Source of the DNA: Caldimonas brevitalea
GTDB lineage: Bacteria > Pseudomonadota > Gammaproteobacteria > Burkholderiales > Burkholderiaceae_C
Reading direction: 5' to 3'
DNA length: 64,000 bases
NCBI RefSeq assembly: GCF_001017435.1
Contig: NZ_CP011371.1
Location: 1,116,001-1,180,000, forward strand
Of the stretch, positions 1 to 8,583 are shown one piece after another; position 1 is the first letter of the stretch, and each line of letters begins with the position of its first letter. A program made the translations under genes and the position numbers. The notes under the pieces are model-generated. The model saw only the letters and a program-made list of their open reading frames with translations, was not told where the DNA came from and searched no databases.

Positions 1-25
1 CCCCGTTCACCGCCGAGTCCGACCC

Positions 26-2107
26 ATGTTTGTGCCCATCGTTCCCGCCGTCGACCGGCCCTCGCTCGCCGGTCATCGCACCGTGCGAGCCGCCTGTCCC
101 CACGACTGCCCCGACACCTGCGCCATCCGCGTCACCGTGGAAGACGGCCGGGCGGTGAAAGTGCAGGGCGATCCGGACCATCCCCCGACGCACGGTGCGT
201 TGTGTCAGAAGGTGTCTCGATACCCCGAGCGCACCTACCATGCCGAACGCCTGCTGCATCCGCTGCGCCGCGTCGGCCCCAAGGGCAGTGGCCGCTTCGA
301 GCGGGTCAGCTGGGACGAGGCGCTGGACGACATCGCGGCACGTTTGAGTGCGATCGCCGCACGCAACCCGGAGGCGATCCTGCCGTACAGCTACGCCGGC
401 ACGATGGGGCTGGTGCAGGGGGAAAGCATCGCGGCGCGATTTTTCCATGCGCTCGGCGCTTCCCGGCTCGACCGCACCATCTGCGCGAGCGCCGGCAGCG
501 AGGCGCTGACGCTCAGCTACGGCGGCAAGGTCGGCATGCACGTCGAGCACTTCGCCGAGAGCCGGCTGATCCTGCTGTGGGGCACCAATTCGATCGCGTC
601 CAACCTGCACTTCTGGACGCTGGTCCAGCAGGCCAAGCGCGCCGGCGCCAAACTGGTGTGCATCGACCCCCGCAGGACCGACACCGCCGACAAATGCCAT
701 CAGCACATCGCGCTGCTGCCCGGCACCGACGGCGCCCTCGCGCTCGGTTTGATCCACGAGCTGGTGTGCCACGACTGGCTGGATCACGACTACATCGAGC
801 GCCATACGGCCGATTGGCCTGCGTTGCGCGCGCGTGCGCTGCAGTGGCCGCCGCACCGGGTGGCCGAGGTCTGCGGCATCGACGCCGAGACGGTGCGGCA
901 GCTGGCGCGCGACTACGCGACCACACGCCCGGCCGCCATCCGCCTCAACTACGGCATGCAGCGGGTGCGTGGTGGCGGCAATGCCGTGCGCCTGATCGCC
1001 GCGCTGCCCTGCCTGACCGGCGCCTGGCGCCACCGCGCCGGCGGGCTGCTGCTGTCGGCCTCCGGCTGGTTCCCGGTCGACCGCGCCGCGCTGCAGCGAC
1101 CCGACCTGCTGGCCGGGCGCCAGCCCCGCACGCTCAACATGAGCACCATCGGCGACGACCTGCTGCGCGACGCTGCGCCGGCTTTCGGCCCCAAGGTCGA
1201 GGCGCTGATCGTCTACAACAGCAACCCGGTCGCGGTGGCCCCCGAGTCAGCCAAGGTGGTGCAGGGCTTCCGGCGCGAAGACCTGTTCACGGTCGTGCTG
1301 GAACACTTCCAGACCGACACCGCCGACCATGCCGACTACGTGCTGCCGGCCACCACGCAGCTCGAACACCTGGACGTGCACACCAGCTACGGCCACACCT
1401 ATGCCCTGCTGAACGAGCCGGCGGTGGCGCCGCTGGGTGAGGCCAAGCCCAACACGCAGATCTTTCGAGAGCTGGCGGCGCGCATGGGTCTCGACCACCC
1501 TTGCCTGCAGGACAGCGACGAAGCGGTGGCGGCGCAAGCCTTTGCGCGCGACGTCGATCTCGGCGCGCTGCGCGAACGCGGCTGGGTCAAGTTGCCGCTG
1601 CCCGAGGCCCCGTTCGCCAACGGCGGCTTCCTGACCCCGTCGGGCCGTTGTGAGCTGGACGCCGGCGCCAGCCCCGATTACCTGCCCAACTACGAGTCGG
1701 CGGCGTCCGACCCGCAGCTGGCGGCGCGCTACCCGCTCGCGATGATCTCGCCGCCGGCGCGCAACTTCCTCAATTCGACTTTCGTGAACGTGCAGAGCCT
1801 GCGCGACATCGAAGGCGAGCCGCTGCTGGAGATCCACCCCGAAGACGCTGCCGCACGCCGCATCGCCGACGGGCAACCGGTGCGCGTGTTCAACGACCGC
1901 GGTGTGCACCGCTGCACCGCGCGGGTGTCGACGCGGGCACGGCCGGGTGTGGTCAACGGCCTGGGCATCTGGTGGCGGAAGTTCGGCGTCGACGGCACCA
2001 ACGTCAACCAGCTGACGCACCAGCGCCTGACCGACATCGGCCGCGCGCCCTGCTTCTACGACGTGCTGGTCGAGGTGGCGCCCGACGCGCCCGCAGGCGG
2101 AGTCTGA
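26..2107 (+). CDS. Molybdopterin-dependent oxidoreductase, 4Fe-4S N-terminus (BisC/DMSO reductase superfamily)
   Basis: A 693-residue bis-MGD molybdoenzyme of unknown substrate. Seen: an N-terminal 4Fe-4S signature, CPHDCPDTC near residue 25 with the fourth Cys in ALCQK about 30 residues on. It is followed by the molybdopterin-binding core (for example LLWGTNSIASN and CIDPRRTDTADKC) and a C-terminal dinucleotide-binding domain ending in GLGIWWRKFG and NQLTHQRLTDIG. No twin-arginine signal is visible, so it is probably cytoplasmic. Length fits single-subunit members of COG0243. There are no adjacent electron-transfer subunits and no cofactor-biosynthesis genes, so the substrate cannot be inferred. 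The next gene follows after only 3 bp, which suggests co-transcription. The stretch before it (bases 1-25) is too short to identify any preceding gene. Confidence 0.85.
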   Translation: MFVPIVPAVDRPSLAGHRTVRAACPHDCPDTCAIRVTVEDGRAVKVQGDPDHPPTHGALCQKVSRYPERTYHAERLLHPLRRVGPKGSGRFERVSWDEALDDIAARLSAIAARNPEAILPYSYAGTMGLVQGESIAARFFHALGASRLDRTICASAGSEALTLSYGGKVGMHVEHFAESRLILLWGTNSIASNLHFWTLVQQAKRAGAKLVCIDPRRTDTADKCHQHIALLPGTDGALALGLIHELVCHDWLDHDYIERHTADWPALRARALQWPPHRVAEVCGIDAETVRQLARDYATTRPAAIRLNYGMQRVRGGGNAVRLIAALPCLTGAWRHRAGGLLLSASGWFPVDRAALQRPDLLAGRQPRTLNMSTIGDDLLRDAAPAFGPKVEALIVYNSNPVAVAPESAKVVQGFRREDLFTVVLEHFQTDTADHADYVLPATTQLEHLDVHTSYGHTYALLNEPAVAPLGEAKPNTQIFRELAARMGLDHPCLQDSDEAVAAQAFARDVDLGALRERGWVKLPLPEAPFANGGFLTPSGRCELDAGASPDYLPNYESAASDPQLAARYPLAMISPPARNFLNSTFVNVQSLRDIEGEPLLEIHPEDAAARRIADGQPVRVFNDRGVHRCTARVSTRARPGVVNGLGIWWRKFGVDGTNVNQLTHQRLTDIGRAPCFYDVLVEVAPDAPAGGV

Positions 2108-2110
2108 ACG

Positions 2111-3193
2111 ATGCGCGCTGGAGGTCGTTTTGCACTGCTGGCCGCCGCTGCTGCGGCCGCCTTGCTGGGAGCGGGCCTGGCGGGCTGCGGCACGGTGGGC
2201 TATGTCGCGCAGTCGGTGCGCGGCCAATGGTCGATGCTGCACGAGGCGCGGCCCGTGCCCGAGTGGCTGGCCCAGCGCGACACGCCGCCGACCTTGCGCA
2301 CGCGGCTTGCGGTGAGCCAGCGCATGCGCGACTTCGCGGTGTCGGAATTGAAGCTGCCCGACAACGGCAGCTACCGGCGCTATGCCGACCTGGGCCGCAA
2401 CGCAGCGGTCTGGAACGTCGTCGCGGCGCCCGAACTCGGCCTGACGCTCAAGACCTGGTGCTTCCCGGTGGTCGGCTGCGTGGGCTACCGGGGCTACTTC
2501 GACCGCCAGCGCGCCGAGGCCGAGGCCCAGACCTTGCGCGCCCAGGGCTACGAGGTGAGCGTTTATGGTGTGCCCGCGTACTCGACGCTGGGCTGGTTCG
2601 ACGACCCGCTGCTCAACACCTTCATCCACTACCCCGAAGGCGAGCTGGCGCGCTTGATCTTCCATGAGCTGGCGCACCAGGTCGCCTATGCGAAGGGCGA
2701 CACCACCTTCAACGAGTCGTTTGCCACCGCGGTCGAACGGCTGGGCGGGCAGCGTTGGCTGCGCGAGCATGCCAGCGCCGAGGCGCGCGCCGAATACGAG
2801 CGCTACGACGCACGTCGGCAGGACTTCCGGGCGCTGACGCTGCGCTATCGGCAGCGCTTGCTGGAGCTCTATACGAGCCCCTTGTCGGCCGAGGACAAGC
2901 GCGCGCGCAAGGCCGAGCTGTACCGCGAGATGCGCGCCGAACATCAGGAACTCAAGCGCAGCCGCTGGGACGGCTACGCCGGCTACGACGGCTGGTTCGA
3001 GCGGGCCAACAATGCCTCGCTCGGCGTGCTCGCCGCCTACAACGAACTGGTGCCGGCGTTCGAGCGCTTGTTCGAGGCGCAGGGACGCGACTTCGAGCGC
3101 TTTTATGACGAGGTGAAACGCCTGGCGGATGCGCCACGCGACGAACGCCGCAAGGCTTTGGGCGCGCCGGCCGTGGCGCAGACCCCGCGATGA
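2111..3193 (+). CDS. Predicted zinc aminopeptidase, lipoprotein (COG4324-like)
   Basis: A 360-residue putative secreted metallopeptidase. Seen: a lipoprotein signal peptide (hydrophobic run, lipobox LAGC with the acylated Cys near residue 26). The zinc motif HELAH lies at residues 185-189, followed about 15 residues later by NESFA, whose Glu is a plausible third zinc ligand as in gluzincins. These features match the family annotated as predicted aminopeptidase (COG4324). The C-terminal third is charged and helical. The gene starts 3 bp after the molybdoenzyme stop. A GC-rich hairpin lies about 55 bp beyond its stop. The substrate is unknown; peptidase activity is inferred from the motif only. 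Confidence 0.82.
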   Translation: MRAGGRFALLAAAAAAALLGAGLAGCGTVGYVAQSVRGQWSMLHEARPVPEWLAQRDTPPTLRTRLAVSQRMRDFAVSELKLPDNGSYRRYADLGRNAAVWNVVAAPELGLTLKTWCFPVVGCVGYRGYFDRQRAEAEAQTLRAQGYEVSVYGVPAYSTLGWFDDPLLNTFIHYPEGELARLIFHELAHQVAYAKGDTTFNESFATAVERLGGQRWLREHASAEARAEYERYDARRQDFRALTLRYRQRLLELYTSPLSAEDKRARKAELYREMRAEHQELKRSRWDGYAGYDGWFERANNASLGVLAAYNELVPAFERLFEAQGRDFERFYDEVKRLADAPRDERRKALGAPAVAQTPR

Positions 3194-3249
3194 CACCGCC
3201 GCTTTGCGATCAGATCGTTATCCGCTTGCTGGGTTCGGAAGGCGGCGGC

Positions 3250-3275
3250 CACCGGGCGCAAGGCGGCGCCCGGTG
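3250..3275. terminator. Hairpin between convergent genes, possible bidirectional terminator
   Basis: A perfect 10-bp stem, CACCGGGCGC (3250-3259) and GCGCCCGGTG (3266-3275), with a 6-base loop. It sits between the converging peptidase gene and acyl-CoA-binding protein gene. There is no long T-run on either side, so intrinsic termination is an inference from position and stem strength. Confidence 0.5.
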
Positions 3276-3283
3276 CAACTGCC

Positions 3284-3538
3284 TTATTTGAGCGATTCGA
3301 TCAGGTCGATGTAGTCCTGCATTGCCTGTTCGTTGGACTTGCCCTTGAGCGCATTCCACGCGTCCCATTTGGCGCGGCCGACGAAGTCGGTCATGCCAGG
3401 GCGGTCGCCTTCGACGTCGCCGCTGCTCGCCTGTTTGAAGAGCGCATAGATCTTCAGCAAGGTCATGTTGTCGGGTTTTTCGGGCAGGGACTTCGATTCG
3501 GCCACGGCTTGGTCGAAGCGCGCTTTCAGGTCGGACAC
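3284..3538 (-). CDS. Acyl-CoA-binding protein (ACBP)
   Basis: An 84-residue cytoplasmic protein that binds long-chain acyl-CoA esters. The length and the whole sequence match the four-helix ACBP family: LLKIYALFKQAS (usual YALYKQAT), a GDRPGM-type loop, and AKWDAWNALKGKS (usual KWDAWN.LKG.S), which carries conserved acyl-CoA-contacting residues. It is transcribed alone, convergent with the upstream peptidase and divergent from a LysR gene. The likely role is buffering the acyl-CoA pool. The start is the ATG at 3538, just after a purine-rich AAGGAG stretch. Confidence 0.93.
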   Translation of the reverse strand: MSDLKARFDQAVAESKSLPEKPDNMTLLKIYALFKQASSGDVEGDRPGMTDFVGRAKWDAWNALKGKSNEQAMQDYIDLIESLK

Positions 3539-3712
3539 GTGCTAACTCCTTGAATGGGGGACGGCGCTCGGGGGATCGGGCGCGACGCGGCATCCTAGCG
3601 CCTTCTGTTGCCATTGCCGTTGATGCAAGCGACTTGTTGCACGGGTTGCCACGTCTGTCTACGCACAAGCCCGCACTCGCAGGCCTGTCGGGCGTCGCTA
3701 CACTCCGCCCTC

Positions 3713-4636
3713 GTGGAAACCAAGTGGCTCGAAGACTTCGTCAGCCTGGCCGAGACGCGCAGCTTCTCGCGCTCGGCGCAATTGCGTCATGTGACGCAGC
3801 CGGCGTTCTCGCGCCGTATCCAGGCGCTCGAAGGCTGGGTCGGCCTCGACCTGGTCGACCGATCGTCGTACCCGACCCGGCTCACGCCGGCGGGCGAGAC
3901 CTTTCTCGCGCAGGCGCTCGAAATCCTGGGCAGCCTGCAGGCGACCCGCAACATGATGCGCGGCCACCGCTCGGCCGGGCAGGACATGATCGAGTTCGCC
4001 GTGCCGCACACGTTGGCGTTCACTTTCTTTCCGCATTGGGTCACCAGTCTGCGCAAGAGCTTCGGCGCCGTGAAGAGCCGGCTGATCGCGCTCAACGTAC
4101 ACGATGCCGTGATGCGTCTGGCCGAAGGCAGTTGCGACCTGCTGATCGCTTATCACCATGCATCGCAGCCGCTGCAGTTGAACCCGGAGCGCTACGAGAT
4201 GCTCAGCCTGGGCCAGGAAACCTTGGCGCCTTATGCCAAGGCGGGGCCCGACGGCCAGCCGATGTTCAGGCTCCCCGGGCGGCAGGGAGAGCGGGTGCCG
4301 TTCCTCAGCTACGCCTCGGGGGCGTATCTCGGCCGCCTGGTCGACCTGATCATCAAACGCTCCCCGATGCCGCTCAGTCTCGAATCGATCTACGAAACCG
4401 ACATGGCCGAAGGCTTGAAGGCGATGGCACTGGAAGGCCACGGCCTTGCCTTCCTGCCAGCCAGTTCGGTCAAGAAGGAACTGCGCGCCAAACGCCTGGT
4501 GCTGGCGGCGCCGGCCGGGTCGTTCGAAGTCACGATGGACGTGCGCGTCTACCGCGAGCGCCCCGAAGCGGCCAAGCATGTCCGTCCCGGCGTGCAGGCG
4601 CTGTGGGACTACCTGCGCGAAACACGTCACGCTTGA
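3713..4636 (+). CDS. LysR-family transcriptional regulator (GTG start)
   Basis: A regulator of about 307 residues. The N-terminal winged helix-turn-helix is evident: WLEDFVSLAETRSFSRSA followed by TQPAFSRRIQALE and the LTPAGE wing. The rest is a periplasmic-binding-protein-like effector domain. The open frame extends upstream to an ATG at 3608. However, LysR proteins begin right at a sequence like VETKWLEDF, so the GTG at 3713 is preferred. The gene is divergent from the acyl-CoA-binding protein gene, whose promoter region it may share. The effector is unknown. A short GCGGCCG/CGGCCGC hairpin follows at 4656-4677. Confidence 0.85.
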   Translation: METKWLEDFVSLAETRSFSRSAQLRHVTQPAFSRRIQALEGWVGLDLVDRSSYPTRLTPAGETFLAQALEILGSLQATRNMMRGHRSAGQDMIEFAVPHTLAFTFFPHWVTSLRKSFGAVKSRLIALNVHDAVMRLAEGSCDLLIAYHHASQPLQLNPERYEMLSLGQETLAPYAKAGPDGQPMFRLPGRQGERVPFLSYASGAYLGRLVDLIIKRSPMPLSLESIYETDMAEGLKAMALEGHGLAFLPASSVKKELRAKRLVLAAPAGSFEVTMDVRVYRERPEAAKHVRPGVQALWDYLRETRHA

Positions 4637-4821
4637 GCGGCTCTCGTGGCGTGCTGCGGCCGGACCGACACGGCCGCTGTCCATAATCCTGTACCGCAGC
4701 GTCGGACATCAACCGGGCGTTGCATCCAGGGCCGTTTGCGGCCCACGGGCGACCGGTCCGGCCTGGCCCTTTACAACCTATCCAACGACAGTGCGGGGCC
4801 TGGCCCCGGAGGAATGCGAGC

Positions 4822-7062
4822 ATGGGCTTCGGCCTGCTGGCGTCGGTCATCATCGCGGTGGCCGGGGCCTGGGTGTTGTGGCGGCTGCAGCAGGTGGCAC
4901 TGCTGCGCTGGCCGACCGGCGTGGAACGCCGGCCGGCGCCGTTGCGTCCCCACCGTGCGGTCGACGATGCGCTGGCGCCGTTCGAAGCCGAGTTGACCCG
5001 CTTGGGCTTCGTCTTCTCGCACGCGGCCGATGTCCGCGCCACACCCCGTGGGCTGGGGCCGTGGCAGCCGCTGCGGATCTGGCGCCATCGCCAGCTGCCG
5101 ATGCTGGCCCAGCTCGAGCCCCCGCCCGATCCGGCTCGCCCCAATTTGCCGCGCTTGTCGTTGTTCGGACAGGTGCACGAGGGGCTGGTGGTCGCCACCA
5201 CCAACCAGCCCGGCGCGCCGTTCCCGGCCGAGCCGCGCTGGCTCCGGCTGGCGGGCGATGCCTATGTCTCGGTCACCGCGCAATATGAGGACCAGTGGGC
5301 CTCGATGCAGGCCGAGGGCCTGCCTGATTTCCTGCCGTGGGGTGATGCGGCCGAGATCGAGGCGCGCTTGGCCGAGCACGAAAACCGTGTGCTCGAGATG
5401 TGGCGAAGCGAGGGCTGGTGCCGTTTGGATGGCGACATGCAGTGCGTGTCGCCGCGGCGGCTGCCCGCCGTGCTGATGCGCCAACTGGCGGCGCTGCGGC
5501 GCTTCGAGGCGGCCTTGCGGGAGGCCGAACCGAACGCCGCAGGCCTGAAGCGCAATACACCGCTGGAACGCGCGGTCGCGATGTTCGTCGCGGCCAAGGC
5601 GCGTCCGAAGGCAGCGGCCATCGCACCGCTGCAATGGGCCTTGTTCGGTGGCGGCGTGCTGCTGGGACTGCTGTGCGTTGCGCTGACCTGGGGGGCCTCG
5701 CACGCGTGGATGCTGCTGGCCGTGCTCGCCCTGCACCACGGAGCCCGCTATGCCACGTTGTGGACCTTCGGTCTGCACCGCACCCGGGTGTCGATGTCGC
5801 CACTGGGCGGCCCCGGCCTGGACCCGGCCAGCCGAGCTGGCCCGCGCCGCCGCGCGCTGCTGGCACTCGCCGGGCCGGGCCCCGGCCTGTTGGTCGGCGC
5901 CGTCCTGTGGGCGCTCGTCGACGACGGCTCGGCGCTGCAGCAGCTGGCCTGGTGGCTGTTGATCGTCAACGGCTTGTGCTGGCTGCCCCTGCCGTCGCTC
6001 GCCGGCGCTCACCTGCTCGCCGCGGTGCTGCCGTCGCGCCGCGCTCGGTGGCGCTGGGCCGTCGAAGTCGCCGCCACGGCTGGCTTGTTCGGCTGGTGCT
6101 GGGCGGTGGGCCTGCCGGTCGGCGCGGCGCTGGCGATCGTGGCGACGGCAGCGCTGCTGCGCTGGCCCGCCATGTGGTGGCAGCTGCGCTTGCAGCGCGC
6201 CGTGTACCTCGCCGCGCGTCGGGCGCAGCCGACCGACGCCGGTGCGCTCGCCCGTCTTGCCTTCCAGCAGCTCGAGCGTGCGCTGCCGACGCGGGTGCCG
6301 CTGGCTTGGCGCCTGCCTTGCGTCGACCGCTTGCTCACGGCGCTCAAACGCCGGCCTCGGCTACCGCGCGGTCGGGCCTGGGCGTTGGCGGCCGCCTATC
6401 TGGCGCTGCTGCTGCCGTTGTGCGTATTGGCGCCGTCATTGCGCAGTGCTGCCGAGGCGGGCCTGCTGGACGGGGCACGGCGGGCGTCGGGTGCCGACAG
6501 CCTGGACCGAGACATCGCACCACAAGACATCACGCAACTGGCGCTGCGCCTCGACCGGCGCCCCGGTGTACAAGGCGCGTCCGAGCCGGCGTTGGCCGCC
6601 CTGGCGCAGCGCAGCGGCGCAGAACTGCCGGCCGACGTGCGCGCGCTCTACAGCGCCCGTGACGGGCTCGACCTTGGCGCCTCGCTGACCCTGCTGCCCG
6701 TCGCCGACGTGCAGCCGCTGCGCCACAACCGGCCTCGGCTCGGCGGGCAGCTGACCCAGCGCCTGCGCGAACTGCGCCCGGGACAGCCGGCACACCTCGA
6801 CGCCATGTGTGCGCCCGGCACACCGGGCACCTGCCCTCAACGCCTGGCGCAGGTGTTGTCGTGGCTGCAACTGGGCAGCGTGCAGGGACGGCCGCTGCTG
6901 CTGTATCCACAACGTACGGCCGAACGTTGGCGGCTGGTGTCGCTCGACACCGAGCAGGGTCGCTTGCTCGAGGAGCCCGACGTGCGGCAGCTGCTGACGG
7001 CCGAGTACGTCGCCGCACGGGCGGCCTCGAGCGCCCAGACCGGCGCGGCCGAGCCGCGTTGA
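4822..7062 (+). CDS. Large membrane protein: degenerate M50-like core plus SUKH-like C-terminal domain
   Basis: A 746-residue protein of unknown function. The ATG at 4822 is chosen because GGAGGA lies about 10 bp upstream; an ATG at 4720 would add 34 implausible residues. Seen: one N-terminal membrane segment (residues 3-20), a soluble region to about residue 265, then a multi-span core. That core resembles a site-2 protease: FGLHRTRVSMSPLGG, LALAGPGPGLL and IVNGLCWLPLPSLAGAHLL occur in M50 order and spacing. The metal site is lost: HHGAR (305-309) stands where HExxH is expected, and Ala394 where the DG aspartate should be. Another hydrophobic segment (about 510-530) precedes a roughly 150-residue region with LPADVRALYSARDGLDL, reminiscent of SMI1/KNR4 (SUKH) domains. 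It has no close operon partners. The homologies were spotted by eye and are not confirmed. Confidence 0.7.
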   Translation: MGFGLLASVIIAVAGAWVLWRLQQVALLRWPTGVERRPAPLRPHRAVDDALAPFEAELTRLGFVFSHAADVRATPRGLGPWQPLRIWRHRQLPMLAQLEPPPDPARPNLPRLSLFGQVHEGLVVATTNQPGAPFPAEPRWLRLAGDAYVSVTAQYEDQWASMQAEGLPDFLPWGDAAEIEARLAEHENRVLEMWRSEGWCRLDGDMQCVSPRRLPAVLMRQLAALRRFEAALREAEPNAAGLKRNTPLERAVAMFVAAKARPKAAAIAPLQWALFGGGVLLGLLCVALTWGASHAWMLLAVLALHHGARYATLWTFGLHRTRVSMSPLGGPGLDPASRAGPRRRALLALAGPGPGLLVGAVLWALVDDGSALQQLAWWLLIVNGLCWLPLPSLAGAHLLAAVLPSRRARWRWAVEVAATAGLFGWCWAVGLPVGAALAIVATAALLRWPAMWWQLRLQRAVYLAARRAQPTDAGALARLAFQQLERALPTRVPLAWRLPCVDRLLTALKRRPRLPRGRAWALAAAYLALLLPLCVLAPSLRSAAEAGLLDGARRASGADSLDRDIAPQDITQLALRLDRRPGVQGASEPALAALAQRSGAELPADVRALYSARDGLDLGASLTLLPVADVQPLRHNRPRLGGQLTQRLRELRPGQPAHLDAMCAPGTPGTCPQRLAQVLSWLQLGSVQGRPLLLYPQRTAERWRLVSLDTEQGRLLEEPDVRQLLTAEYVAARAASSAQTGAAEPR

Positions 7063-7092
7063 ACCGCTGCTTGGAGAACGCGTCGGTAGGCG

Positions 7093-7124
7093 CCGTGTGG
7101 CCGTGTGGCCGTGTGGCCGTGTGG
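7093..7124. repeat. Four tandem copies of an 8-bp unit (CCGTGTGG)
   Basis: Exact tandem repeat of CCGTGTGG in four copies, followed by CCGCCG. It lies in the non-coding stretch before the first glutamate-binding-protein gene. The unit length is not a multiple of 3 and the repeat is not in a supported gene. It is a likely slipped-strand hotspot; no function is visible. Confidence 0.85.
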
Positions 7125-7218
7125 CCGCCGAAATTCTGCTCATCCTCAAGCTCACGCCGCAGGATCTGCGCCCGATCCTGTAAAAAGTGGCAGGAAACGC
7201 CAAAACCTCCCTCGTCAG

Positions 7219-7233
7219 TGGCACTGCAATCGC
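7219..7233 (+). promoter_or_regulatory. Candidate sigma-54 (-24/-12) promoter for the first binding-protein gene
   Basis: TGGCACTGCAATCGC: the GG and GC pairs have the required spacing of 10 bases between them. The -24 element TGGCAC is perfect; the -12 element is TCGC instead of TTGC. It lies about 130 bp upstream of the ATG at 7362. Sigma-54 control of acidic amino-acid uptake is known in other proteobacteria, for example AauR in Pseudomonas. No enhancer site was recognised. Confidence 0.45.
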
Positions 7234-7361
7234 AGAGACTGCCGACGCGCCCGCCACCGCGGGACGCGCAGCAAGGTTCCCGCTAGGAGCAGGGGCCGAC
7301 TCCCGCCCGGCGATGGCAGGCAGCGGGGGCATCGATGGGTTGTGGGTGAGGGAGTACTTCC

Positions 7362-8270
7362 ATGTTCAAGAGTGCATGGTCGCGTGCGATCGGCGTGTCT
7401 GTTTGGATCGGCAGCGTGGTGATGCTGCACAGTGCGCCGGCCCACGCCGGGCCGGTCATCGAGCGCATCCGCGCGAGCGGGAAGGTGCAGATCGCTCACC
7501 GCGAATCGTCGGTCCCGTTCTCCTACCTCGACGCTGACCGCAAGCCGGTTGGTTACGCCGTCGACATCTGTTTGCGGCTGGTGGAGGCGGTGCGCAAGAA
7601 GCTCGAGTTGAAGGCGCTGGAGCCGGCCTTCGTGATGGCGACGCCGGCCAACCGGGTGCAGCTGGTCGCCGAAGGCAAGGCCGACCTCGAATGCGGTTCG
7701 ACCACCAACAACGCCGAACGCCGCAAGACCGTGGCTTTCACCGTGCCCCACTACATCACCGGGGCCCGTTACCTGGTGCGCGCCGACAGCCAGATCGAAG
7801 ACCTGCCGCAGTTCGAAGGCAAGCGTTTGGTGTCGACCAAGGGCACCACGCCGTTGAAGGCGGTGGATCAGGCCAACCAGGAACGCATGATGCGCATTTC
7901 CTTGCTCGAAGCGCCCGACCATGCCAAGGCGGTCGAGATGGTCGAGAAGGGCGAAGCCGACGGTTTCGCGATGGACGACGTGCTGCTTTACGGGCTGGCC
8001 GCCAGCCGCCCCGATCCGAGCAAGCTGAAGGTGGTCGGCAAGTTCCTGACCATCGAGCCGCTGGCCATCATGCTGTCGCGCGACGACGCCGAATTCAAGA
8101 AGATCATCGACGACGAAATGAAGCGGCTGATCCAGAGCCGCGAGTTGCACACCGTCTACGAGCGCTGGTTCCAGCGGCCCATCCCGCCGCGCAACGTCAC
8201 GCTCAACCTGCCGATGAACTACCTGCTGCGCGACTTCTGGCGGTACCCGACCGACCAGGTCCCGTTCTGA
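7362..8270 (+). CDS. Amino-acid ABC transporter solute-binding protein (GltI-type), first copy
   Basis: A 302-residue periplasmic binding protein of the glutamate/aspartate (SBP family 3) type. Seen: a signal peptide ending near AHA (about residue 27), then the family-typical GKVQIAHRESSVPFSY, LECGSTTNNAERRK and FAMDDVLLYGL, and the C-terminal WFQRPIPPRN. The Arg and Asp residues around ECGSTTNN fit recognition of an alpha-amino-acid. It resembles the gltI gene at 8892 along its whole length, so the two are paralogues. A 621-bp gap separates it from gltIJKL, implying its own transcription unit. It could feed the same permease with a different substrate preference. Confidence 0.9.
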   Translation: MFKSAWSRAIGVSVWIGSVVMLHSAPAHAGPVIERIRASGKVQIAHRESSVPFSYLDADRKPVGYAVDICLRLVEAVRKKLELKALEPAFVMATPANRVQLVAEGKADLECGSTTNNAERRKTVAFTVPHYITGARYLVRADSQIEDLPQFEGKRLVSTKGTTPLKAVDQANQERMMRISLLEAPDHAKAVEMVEKGEADGFAMDDVLLYGLAASRPDPSKLKVVGKFLTIEPLAIMLSRDDAEFKKIIDDEMKRLIQSRELHTVYERWFQRPIPPRNVTLNLPMNYLLRDFWRYPTDQVPF

Positions 8271-8511
8271 GGCGGGCGCGGCCGACGACCGTAGCGAGCG
8301 TGAGGCGCACGCCCCGGGCCGGCCCTGCCGGCCCTGCGTGAACTGCCGCTCGGCCGGCAGTCGCCGGGAACCAAAGCAGGGCATTACATGGGGCAACAAC
8401 GGGCGCGGTAGCGCTTCACGGCGGTGCAGAACGCGCCCGGCCGACGGCCCCGCGCGGTGGCGTGTGGTGTAGGCTCGCGCTCACTGCAGCTCTCCAGGCC
8501 GCGCCGGCATT

Positions 8512-8523
8512 GGGTAATTACCC
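8512..8523. promoter_or_regulatory. Perfect 12-bp palindrome, candidate operator
   Basis: GGGTAATTACCC, an exact dyad in an AT-richer patch, centred about 55 bp upstream of the -24 element at 8569. That position suits an activator or a repressor. No family-specific consensus was recognised. Confidence 0.4.
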
Positions 8524-8568
8524 TTAGCATTCATGCGAAACTTGCATAGGGTCTCCTGCAAACAGCAT

Positions 8569-8583
8569 TGGCCTCCCAATTGC
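8569..8583 (+). promoter_or_regulatory. Candidate sigma-54 (-24/-12) promoter for gltIJKL
   Basis: TGGCCTCCCAATTGC: TGGC and TTGC are separated by 7 bases, the canonical spacing, and the -12 element (TTGCT) is perfect. The predicted start near 8595 leaves a leader of about 295 bases before gltI. A similar element precedes the other binding-protein gene, which strengthens both calls. Confidence 0.5.

Larger units (their letters stand above)
7063..7361. other. 299-bp non-coding region before the first gltI-like gene
   Basis: No supported gene. It holds the 8-bp tandem repeat (7093-7124), an A-rich patch near 7180-7210, and a candidate -24/-12 promoter (7219-7233). A long leader then runs to the start codon at 7362, which is preceded by GTGAGGGAG. 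Confidence 0.6.

Noticed and set aside
1247..3196. Long minus-strand open frame of 649 codons
   Set aside because: It lies antisense to the molybdoenzyme and the peptidase, whose motifs are unambiguous; its translation is low-complexity and matches nothing. High GC creates such shadows.
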